Shown: piece after piece, positions 45,301 to 54,000 of the stretch | How positions within the stretch are numbered: the stretch's first letter is position 1 | Layout of the letters: each line of letters starts with the position of its first letter | Source: Scortum barcoo | Lineage: Eukaryota; Chordata; Actinopteri; Centrarchiformes; Terapontidae | DNA length: 64,000 bases | Assembly (NCBI GenBank): GCA_023238725.1 | Contig: CM041531.1 | Location: forward strand, 2,640,102 to 2,704,101 | Reading direction: 5' to 3' | Notes under the pieces: model-generated | Seen by the model: the letters and a program-made list of their open reading frames with translations, nothing else | Told to the model about the DNA's origin: nothing | Databases searched by the model: none | Translations under genes and position numbers: made by a program

Positions 45301-45982
45301 GTGAAGTAAAAAGTGCAATACCTCCCTTCGATTTGTAGTGCAGAGTTGCATTAAATGAAAACATGCTATTTAAGTACCTCATATGGTAAAGTATTTGTTT
45401 TAATGTACTTAGTTAGATTCCTCTGTACTGTGGCTGCAGAACTGTGACTGACAGGTAAACAAACACAGCATTGATAGCAGATATTTTCAGCATGCTGCAG
45501 AAGTCTATTCAAATAAAAGGCCAATAAAATGCATCAACATATTAAAAAGCATGAGGCTAAAACATGATTAATTTCTCCTTCTCTTCACTCCTTCTCCACA
45601 GATCCTGTCGTCTTTTCTGCGTCACTCACTTTCTTGCAGCGAAGCCTTGAAACCAGTCGGGGAAGTTTCCGTTGTTGAGGATGAGCGGCGCCTGCGTCTC
45701 AGTGAACCACCTCAGCACCAGCTCCTTCAGGCCTCCTTCTGAAGCCTCCATGTGGAGGTCGACGCCCGGCTTCTTCTCCATCCTCTCGCCTTTGTCCGAA
45801 GCTGACAGAGCCGCGGCAGCCCAGTGCATACTCTCCGCTCGGGTGACGTTTAACTCATGAAAAGGAAGACGAGGTCCCTCATTTGACTGTTTCCACCGGG
45901 CGTCTCTTTCATCTGAATGGTGGTATTGTTCCTCTTTATCTGCCACTGACTCGTCCACCATTTGCCGGGCCGCCAGTTTCAT
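39344..45982 (-). CDS. sh2d7: SH2-domain adaptor, SH2D7-like, 6 exons, 524 aa
   Basis: Six exons join without frame change. Residues 86-105 read KELVLRWFTETQAP and following; the SH2 domain spans about 110-200 (W110-F-Q-G-F; FLIRLS with the phosphotyrosine-binding Arg at 135; YILSYKGHDRCRHFVI). A long, low-complexity tail follows with a poly-Glu run and several tyrosines in adaptor-like settings (GELYDVV, GVYAEV, DTYEQI, NTYESL), then a basic end MKWKKFLPDYKKK. The ETQAP...RDKALG.FLIRLSD.. GYILSY string fits SH2D7 better than HSH2D or SH2D2A. No catalytic domain, so a binding adaptor. Function of the family is poorly known; the tail tyrosines suggest it is itself a phosphorylation target. Name is an assignment from recall. 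Confidence 0.78.
39389..40029 (-). other. sh2d7: sh2d7-like intron 5
   Basis: Almost filled by repeat R5 (39440-39965). No exon. Confidence 0.7.
39440..39965. repeat. dispersed repeat family R5, copy 2 (longer)
   Basis: Starts 'gaagccaaaatatctcaa' and 'gccgccatcttgagctggtg' and ends near 'ccaccaggaggtgatccag'. Inner blocks match 34400-34735 in the same orientation. A widespread teleost repeat by recall; class unknown. Confidence 0.75.
40030..40704 (-). CDS. sh2d7: sh2d7-like exon 5 (tail)
   Basis: 675 nt, phase 0 to phase 0. Encodes DVPPVPKRGIPLGFSLSGSL through a poly-Glu run (about 40405-40425), a Ser-rich stretch, and tyrosine motifs NPLYHTAE, GVYAEVPQ, DTYEQIPG and NTYESLED. Disordered by composition. 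Confidence 0.88.
40705..41549 (-). other. sh2d7: sh2d7-like intron 4
   Basis: 845 nt of unremarkable sequence; no exon or repeat identified. Confidence 0.65.
41550..41795 (-). CDS. sh2d7: sh2d7-like exon 4
   Basis: 246 nt, phase 0 to phase 0. Encodes VDTGELYDVVNYNGKVKSGV and on to PPALPLKSKNR, a proline stretch that could serve as an SH3 ligand. Confidence 0.88.
42220..42430. repeat. gctaac/minisatellite-like fish repeat
   Basis: Repeated 'aaatgctaaacat', 'ttagcttagcatgttagcct' and 'gctaacattta' blocks, followed by 'catcctg...ctgaaccaaatt', which joins family R3. Confidence 0.55.
43010..43320 (-). repeat. family R2 copy 2, with RT motif
   Basis: On the minus strand 43143-43187 reads GVPRGSILGPLLFNI followed by a stop, the core LINE reverse-transcriptase block. 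Flanks repeat 'gaagctgctctggaggaggac' and 'accaacacctca', as in 10780-11260 (opposite orientation). About 1.6 units. Confidence 0.7.
43361..43526 (-). CDS. sh2d7: sh2d7-like exon 3 (SH2, second half)
   Basis: 166 nt. Encodes GHDRCRHFVITQNKDGQFVI and AGDCQTYGSLTTLIEHYKVS..FGEYLTSSCHE, the C-terminal half of an SH2 domain. Confidence 0.92.
43616..43705 (-). CDS. sh2d7: sh2d7-like exon 2 (SH2, phosphotyrosine pocket)
   Basis: 90 nt. Encodes DTEDLLRDKALGCFLIRLSD then KTVGYILSYK. R135 is the conserved pocket Arg (FLIRLS in place of FLVRES). Confidence 0.93.
43934..44059. repeat. 41-bp perfect palindrome plus third direct copy
   Basis: Arms 43934-43974 and 43976-44016 are exact reverse complements around one base (G at 43975). 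From about 44036 to 44059 part of the left arm ('tagtctaacaaacagtgtt') recurs in direct orientation. Inverted-triplication layout. Confidence 0.95.
44320..45009 (+). mobile_element. LINE 3' end (ORF2 C terminus plus tail), degraded
   Basis: 44352-44480 reads SVVASAIFYGIVCWASSITD, then RDRRRMDRLVRRASSVLGMP. After a frame change near 44490 it reads MAKLSSLLNNTSHPLQDTLT, GSSFSERLLHPRCVKERYRR and SFLPAAVRLHN. These are conserved C-terminal blocks of a fish LINE ORF2. The 3' tail ends with 'aataaaggaaa' and (TCTGAA)n at 44986-45009. 5'-truncated. Confidence 0.85.
45630..45982 (-). CDS. sh2d7: sh2d7-like exon 1 (N terminus)
   Basis: ATG at 45980-45982 with A at -3; donor GT at 45628-45629. Encodes 117 residues plus two bases: a charged, probably disordered N terminus and then ELVLRWFTETQAP..WFQGFAAR, the start of the SH2 domain. 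This ATG is the first available in the open frame, but an upstream coding exon is not excluded. Confidence 0.85.
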
Positions 45983-47480
45983 TTTACTATCTGTGTTCCT
46001 TGTCCCAGACTGAACTTTAACAGGTTGCTCACTTAGCTTTCATTTTGTCGCTTTTGTGTGGACATAAATCTGATCACCTCAACAGTCTGTTTCAACAAGG
46101 TAAAGCATTCAGGATAGAGGCAACCATTCAGACATCTGGAGCCACATTATTCAGTAAATAAACATATTGGATAAAGTCAAAATTTGACCTGATGGTGTTA
46201 GATGAACAATCAGGGGCTCACTTAAATTTTTACTATTCATCCTGAGGGGAACATGAATTTGTGTATGAAATTCAACAACAATAGATCCAATATTTATTAA
46301 GAATTATTTCTCAAAATGATGAATGTCACACTTGTGGTTGCGCTAGATGAAAAATCAGTCAGTAAGGTTCATCCTCTGAGTACCATGAATGTCTGAACCA
46401 AATGTTATGACAATCCATCCAATAATTTTTGCAGTATTTCACTAAGATCTTGTGGTGAAAATTCAGGGGATTATGAGGAACGTGAATGTCTGAGCCAAAT
46501 TTGAAAGCAGTCCATCCAATATTTATCAATTTTACTCAAATTGAGAAATGTCAATTAAATAGTTGTTAAGATATTCCACTAAAAAGAAAAAAAAAGTCAA
46601 ACATTTGGTGGCACAAGTTCAGGAAAGTCATGAGGGATCATCCTTTGGGGAGCATGAATGTCAGTGGGACCAACATTACCATCCCAGAATGGCTTTTATA
46701 TCGAGTGATTAGCTAAAAATCAGCCCGCACAGCACCAAGTGTGTTCAATTTAAAGGAAATTAAAAAAAAAAAAGTTAGCTAGACTGTATTTGAAATAATA
46801 AAAATAAATAAACAATAAGTAAATAATCGCATTATGTTTTTTATTGATCAGAATTCATATTTAACTTCCATATTTAACCATGAAAGGCACCTTTAATGAA
46901 AATAAATACATTTAAAAAATTGGATTTATCTAAATAAATGAAATTTGTAAATGTTCAACTAAAAGTAGAAATCAAATTAAATGAAATTAAAACTATTGAT
47001 TTTCAGTCTGGACCGTGTGCGCGAGACAACAGGTGTCACAGTTTCGCGCGCGAGCTGAACAGGTGGTCGGAGCGCGCGCACAGCTGTGCTGGGGGGTCGC
47101 TGTCACGAGCTGACGCCGAACCTCATTTATATTATTGCAAAGTAAAATTTAATTTAAATACCTACAGAGCTACGTACATTATTTTACACGTTTAAATGTA
47201 TTTTCTGAGTCGGTAGGTGTTAGGTTTGAATTCGGCATAAAATGAAGACACTTGGAATATTTTTCTAACATGATGTAACACTACTTTTTCATAATTTTAA
47301 AACAACATGTCACAATTTGTTCATATAAGGGTGTGATGAGTTACATTCAAACGAGCTGCTTTGTTTGGCCGACTGTTGTCATTCAACTCTGCATTCTATT
47401 ATAGTATTTAATACAAGTCAAAATCCACTAATTTCATGCATGTGTAAGTAACGCCACATTAAATCAGCAGTTTTCTGAAT
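45983..47480. promoter_or_regulatory. divergent intergenic region, sh2d7-like / dapk2
   Basis: The two genes point away from each other. 46190-46720 is a degenerate tandem array. 47005-47120 is CpG-rich with GCGCGCG runs and may be the upstream edge of the dapk2 promoter. No TATA box assigned. Confidence 0.45.
46190..46720. repeat. degenerate tandem array, family R3
   Basis: Four to five diverged units with the shared order 'catcct(ct)gag..', 'catgaatgtct', 'ccaaat', 'ccatccaatat', 'tttcact'. Unit length varies between about 100 and 130 nt. A single unit is at 18230-18430. Confidence 0.7.
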
Positions 47481-47576
47481 GCAGTTCTGCAGGAGATGGC
47501 GGCGTGCTCGCGGTGTGAGCTCAGCTCTGCAGACACGCACAGGACAGAGGAGGACGTGGTGTTCACGACCGACACG
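47480..47576 (+). other. dapk2: dapk2 noncoding first exon with upstream ORF
   Basis: Donor GT at 47577-47578. It has an ATG at 47496 whose frame stays open for 27 codons to the donor and then meets TGA 12 nt into the next exon (47730-47732): a 30-codon upstream ORF. Exon 5' limit unknown. Confidence 0.55.
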
Positions 47577-47776
47577 GTGAGACAGTTTATATTCATTTGT
47601 CTTATTTCCTACAGTGTATTATTATTATAGGACTCTAATCGAACTTCTTTATTAAACCACTGATCACCTATAATCAATCTGCTCTCCAGAGATAATGACG
47701 TAACTCTGATCTGTTTTCAGGTAGACAGATGAAAAGTGAAGTTTTATAACCAGAAGAGCAAAAAAGGACTGCAGCC

Positions 47777-47838
47777 ATGGATTTATTCAAACAACAGAAA
47801 GTGGAGGATTTCTATGAAATTGGTGAAGAGCTGGGAAG
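47777..47838 (+). CDS. dapk2: dapk2 first coding exon
   Basis: Exon begins at 47721 after AG (47719-47720); ATG at 47777 with a 'gcagccatgg' Kozak match; donor GT at 47839. Encodes MDLFKQQKVEDFYEIGEELG. The start lies ten residues inside the longer human N terminus. Confidence 0.93.
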
Positions 47839-48006
47839 GTAAGTTCAGACCTGCATCGATTATCTATCTGTTATTAATGTATGTATTATTACAACAATCA
47901 TCCATGAAGGAATGAGGAATTATAATGAACAGCTTTAGATTTGATTTAGTGAATTATAGTGAAATAAAAAACTAAATGACTGACAAATCTGATCATGTGT
48001 CTGTGA

Positions 48007-48065
<59 letters not shown>

Positions 48066-51000
48066 TTTTACTGAGTACTGTATTGATCCCAGAAAGGGAA
48101 ATGTTATTGTTACAGCTCACAGATAAAATATAAAAATCACAAAACAACATAAGCACTCACTCACAGAGGTCAATAAAAATAATAAAAGTTTAAATAACAG
48201 AAATCTGAACTGTATATATTTGATTTATTTATTTAATAATTCATTTATTTCATTTACAGCTACATTTTTTGTTGTTTTTATCTCGAGAAATTATATCTGA
48301 AGAATCCAATCATGTCAAATTAATGATTCATTACAGCTTTAATATGTCTTCCTTAAGGACATACAGCACACATAAGCCTCATTATGGCTTTTCTCCACAT
48401 AAACACCACATTATTTCAGTATTGCACTTTATCATAAGCAGCCCTCGAGGACACTAACCAGCATGTCAATCAGTTATTGCTGCACTTTAACAACATGGAA
48501 ATCGCCCTGAATCATTAACTGCAGGCTGGAAACGCTTCCTGCACCTGCGATAACTCAGTCATATTTTTTTATATTTTTATTCCCCTAACAGCAGTTAAAT
48601 AAATCACCTCCCAAAGTTTTTTCTCCTCTTTGCCACAGTTCAGATGCTCCAAACAGAGGAAAGGGGGCGATAAAGCAGCTTGTATTTTAGTTTTGTTGTC
48701 AGGTGGAGACAACTGCTGTGCACGTCAAGCTGCTTTTTAAAGGCCTCTTCTATCTTTAGCTCCCAGACTGAGCAGGAAGAGGAGTGTTCGTTTACAAAGT
48801 GAGCCAGAAAAAGGAAATGCAGCGTATAATTTTTTAATTTAAAACACGTAAAACCACATTAAAACCTGCAGTTTACATGAGGAGTGTCTGCTCGGGTTGG
48901 GATGTCTCCAGGCTTATCGCTCTGCAGCAGAATTTGAGCGACGCTATAAATAGAGATGAATCACAGGCCTGCAGCACATGTGGACACCCCATAATAACAC
49001 TCAGCAGACACTCAGGAGCTCAACAAATATTAAAATAGCTCTGATTATAATTGTGTCACCGTCTACTTCGCCTTGAGCCGCTCAAGAGATGTTATTTGAA
49101 ATTTCAATTGGTGGAGTTTTACAAAGTTTTTCCCCTTTGATTAAAGTGACTAAAGTGATCAAAGACAAAATGTGCAAAATATCTAAATATAACCAAAATA
49201 ATCAATCACTGAATATTAAAGCAGATTCCTCATAACAGAGATGTTAAAGAGAGTTTAGTTCAGTCTTTTGTATGCTCTCTAAAACAAACTGATGTGTCTG
49301 TATGAAGTTAGAAGTTAAATGCTAAAAATACAGTTTCTTTTACAAATTAAGGGCTTAAAACTCATCATGAGATCCAAAACAACATCCAGAAATAACAGTT
49401 AGAGCTGCAATGATTGGTCAGTTATTCGATCAATAAACGATTTATCGATTCTAAACTTATTCTATTGTATACTAACTGTTAAATTATTCTTTTTTAACAC
49501 ATTTCTAAGTATTAAAAACCAAAATATTTCTTCATTAAGTTTCTCAAATGTGATTTTATGCTGATTGTCTTTGTCTTAACATTAAAATAGATTTTATATT
49601 TTCAGGTTTTGGAGCATTTTCGGACAAAACAAGACGTTTGCTGTTTCTGATTTTATATCAGCAAAACGATTAATTGATTAAGAGTGACAATCAATTATAA
49701 TGTGAATATTTGCATTTTCATCTTCTGAATTTAAAACAATGTTCAGCTCTTTCCATTTTAAAAACAGATCTTTTTCAACATATTTGTAATTTTCTTTGTG
49801 GTAAATTTCAGTTTTATTTGTGATTCCTGACTTTGCAGTTTATTGTTTTTCTTTTCTCTTACTATTTTTATTGTGAAGCAGCACGGCACTAGGAAAGTTT
49901 GTTGTACATGAAAACCTGATTCTGATATTAGAGATAATCATTAGTCGCAGCACTAACAGCAACATGGATTGAGGATCGATCAGCTTTAGAAAACAGGAGA
50001 GAAATATGATTGATCAGATAAAAACGGCGACTTCAGATTTATGAATGTTTGACAGCGTGGGAAAAGGGAAGTGAAGGAGAAGATTGGAGCAGGAAGAAAT
50101 AAGTTCATGTGTATAAGACTGAAGGCAAAATGTGAGGAAAAGATCTTTTTTATTCAACTAAAGCTTCATCTCATTGTTCGACAACCCTTCAAACTGATAA
50201 AGCAGCAAGCATCCTTTTTTAGTTTGACTCAGGGTACGAGGAGAAAAAGTCAAATTAACTTTATATTAAACTATAAATCTTGAGTCCTAATATTGTAAAA
50301 ACACGTTTTTGTTGAAAATCTCTTAAATTGTTTTAAAAGAAATGATGATAGTTTGTATTTTATCAAACTATCAGTGCTCTCTGAGAGACAAAAAAATATG
50401 ATGATGACAAACTTTGATATTTTTATATTACTATTTCTTGTTACTTACTGATCGATTACATGCAGTTACCAATTAATCTATAATAAACCAATTCCTCCCT
50501 CTGTTTGTCAGTCACTCCTCCAGTCTCTGACTTACTTAGCGTCTCTCTGTGTTTCAGTGGACAGTTTGCCATCGTGAAGCAGTGCAGAGAGAAAAGCTCG
50601 GGCCGGGAATTTGCCGCCAAGTTCATCAAGAAGCGGCAGAGCATGGCGAGCTCTCGGGGCGTGCGGCGGGAGGAGATCGAGCGGGAGGTCGACATCCTGC
50701 AGCAGATTCAGCACCCCAACATCGTCACGCTGCACGACGTCTACGAGAACCGCACCGACGTGGTGCTGATTCTGGAGCTGTGAGTGAGCGACGGACGGGT
50801 CAGACGTCAGATCGGCTTTGTTTCTGACTCACATTTACTACTTTTATTACTTTACCAGCTGTTTTATTTGACAGATGATACGCTGTGATGGGTGTTAGCC
50901 AGCATCAAACACAGTGCAGGTGATGTGCAATGCATGATGGTGGTTTTGGTATGATAATTCAGAAGAGATCATAAAATCACAGATGTTGACTCAAAATTCT

Positions 51001-54000
51001 CACTATTACAAGATTTATTTCACTATTTTTTACATTTTTTATTAAAGTTGTATTTGTATTTTTAAGAAGCATCTAAAATTAACCACAAGTAAATTATTTA
51101 AAACACTGTTATCAGTGCATTTGACAGTTTATCACATGATTTAAAGCCTCTTTAAAACAGTCTCAGTTAATGTCAAGTTAAAGATTCACTCTTTACAACG
51201 GAGCTGCAAAACCACTGAAATTTAGAAACTTTTATTTTCACACATGACAAATGTGCTGAATTTGATGGAAATGTGGGTAAATGATGCACACGACATGTAG
51301 AAAATTTACATTTGTTACCTAGATTGCCAAAATGTCCTTTTTATTTTATTTCAGTTTACAGAAATAAACAATGCGTATGGATTATTAAAACTGTGTGCTT
51401 GGATAACAGGATATTTCCAAGCATCAAAAGCAGGAAATGTAGAGTAATGCATTATGTAACGAGCATCCCTGAAAATACTGTAAGCAAGTCACAGCATTTT
51501 ATACACGTCCTCTTACTAAAAGGCACATTTTATATAACTCATATAATTATAATAAATATTAAAGTTTAATTTGTGTCCTGTCATGCTGTAACGTCTTGAT
51601 GATGGTTTTTGTGTTTCAGGGTCTCTGGAGGAGAGCTGTTTGACTTCCTGGCCCAGAAGGAGTCTCTGAGCGAGGAAGAGGCCACTCAGTTCATCAAGCA
51701 GATCCTGGAGGGGGTGAACTACCTCCACGCCAGAAAAATAGCCCACTTTGATCTCAAGGTTTGTCCCGAGAAGCTGCAGCAGGTTGAGTTTCAGCTGCAC
51801 GTGGAGCAAACGGTCACACATGAGGCGCGTTAAAGTCGCACTGAAACGCTCGCTGACCTCCTGAACGCCGTCGGTTCACCATGACGTTTTGTCAAAGCGA
51901 CAACAACTCGTTTCACGCTCAGAGTTTACTCGTCAGGATGACTCAGCGCTGTTTGGAAAGCTGCTTTCCCAGAAACACAGCAGAATATCATCACCGTTTT
52001 TTTTATATGAATATCAAAATAAAAGGGAAATAGAACCATCAGACATCAGTTTTTTATTTCTGCCCAAACAACAAACAACAACAAAATGTACAAATAACAC
52101 ACTTCATAAGACCTCACACTTTATCTTAAGCTCATGTCGACCATGTGAAAAACAGCAAAACATTTGTCCATTTGTCTATTATCTATTATTTGTCTTCAAA
52201 CTGATTCATTTTACTTTTCATGTTCTGCTAAAGCTGATAGTGGATGAAAACATATTTTCTCACCACGGCGTCCATTTCGGAGCTTTTGATCATATCACAT
52301 GATTTGAATGTATTTGCCAATGGCACATGAAGATGTTTATTACTGTGCACGTGGTGAAAATGGATAAAAACTCAAAAGTAACTAAAATTCAAATCGTTAT
52401 CTCATGCAGAAATGATAAAATAAATGGTGAATGTGATTAAACTAAGAAGAAAAACCAACGCCTATTATTATTGATAAAAAAAAGGAAAAGCAGTAGCTTA
52501 ATTGAGACTTGTTGAGTCAGTAGATAAACTTTCAAGTGTTAATGAGGTGAGAAAATTTAATTTAGTGATAATATGGGGAAGCAAAGATGAGGAAAGAGAT
52601 GCAAAAGAAAGTGATGAGGGATCAAACTTACAAAAAATATGTGAAGGAGGTTGAGTAAAGGAAGAATATTATAAATGAGGTTTATTTGTTGAGAGGTGGC
52701 AGTAAACATGAGACATAACGGTGATGTTGTTTTTGATGTTTGAACCAAATAAATCAGAAAGTCTGGTGTTGTATACTGCTGCTTCTAAGAGTTATGAGCC
52801 AGTTTAGGGTGAATCCATGGGAGTGATTAGCTGCGTTTAATCTCAAAAATATGATTTGATTTGACTTCCCTACATGTGATGATTTTGCCGTTCATGAATT
52901 TGTTTTGTTTTTTTTGTGTAAAATGAATTCTGTGAAGCAAACAATATAATAGTAATTTGCAGTTGGTGGTCCAATCATTTTTCAGTGTCTCTCTCTCGTC
53001 TGCAGCCTGAAAACATAATGCTCCTAGACAAGAACGTGCCGCTGCCGAGAATCAAACTCATTGATTTCGGTCTCGCCCACAAGATTGAAGCTGGGGTCGA
53101 GTTCAAAAACATCTTTGGGACGCCGGAGTTTGTAGGTAAGACGAGTTAACTTTTACTTCTTCTTTTTTATTCTTTTAATTTGAATAAGCAGATGCAAAAA
53201 CACAAGAAAAAGCAGAGAAACAACAACACACACATCAAGATCCTCAACGCTGACACGCCCTCTGATATCCAGTCAGAAAAAATTAAAATCTGAGTCTGTT
53301 TGCTGTGTGATATAAATCTGTAAAGAAAAAAACGTACATTAAATAAAATATAATACAATAAAAAGAGGAATAAAAAGGAATAAAAAGGAAAAGAAGGCAC
53401 TTGGATTGGTGCTTATTGGCTTCTGCTAATGTGCCCATTAATAAATAATTCCCACTTTCACCATTTGGCATAATAGTCATAACCTGTATTTAACTACTTC
53501 TTAGTAATTCATCCATCAACAGTGGAGAGTTTTCTTTACAATGAGATTAAGAAGAGTGCCTGATCTCCTTTTAATAGGAAACCTTAACATTGAACGACTT
53601 CTTAAAACAAGGAAGGAAGTTTAATTTCATCCTCTTAAAATAAACTAATCAGCTTTAATCAGACAGAACATTAAAGTCTAAACCAAACAGTATATCCAGT
53701 TTATTATACCACAGTAAAGATATGAAGCATTTCCTCCCAAAGTTTCTGCAATTTCGGGAAAAGTCAGATGAGTCAATGCCTCCTCATTTGATTTGAACTT
53801 GCCACAGATGGCTCAGACAGACAGGAAGATCTTATTAGGTTTGGCCTTTCAGACACGAAGGTGGGTGTGACCTTAAAATGTACAAACTGAAGCCTGCCAC
53901 CAGTCTTTGATCCTCTCTGTGTCTTCATCCCAAAGCTCATCAGATTTTAAAAACCAATGTCCTGACCAACTTTAGAAATGAGTTTGCTTTATCAGAGATG

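Larger units (their letters stand above)
43706..45629 (-). other. sh2d7: sh2d7-like intron 1
   Basis: 1.9 kb holding a 41-bp perfect palindrome with a third copy (43934-44059) and a LINE 3' end (44320-45009). No exon. Confidence 0.75.
47839..50557 (+). other. dapk2: dapk2 intron 1 (coding part)
   Basis: 2.7 kb. Contains a minus-strand LINE tail with (TAGA)n at 48009-48190 and MITE R4 copy 2 at 49395-49710. No exon. Confidence 0.7.

Noticed and set aside
51889..52302. 137-codon + frame in a dapk2 intron
   Set aside because: AT-rich composition, no domain, and the flanking dapk2 exons join perfectly without it.
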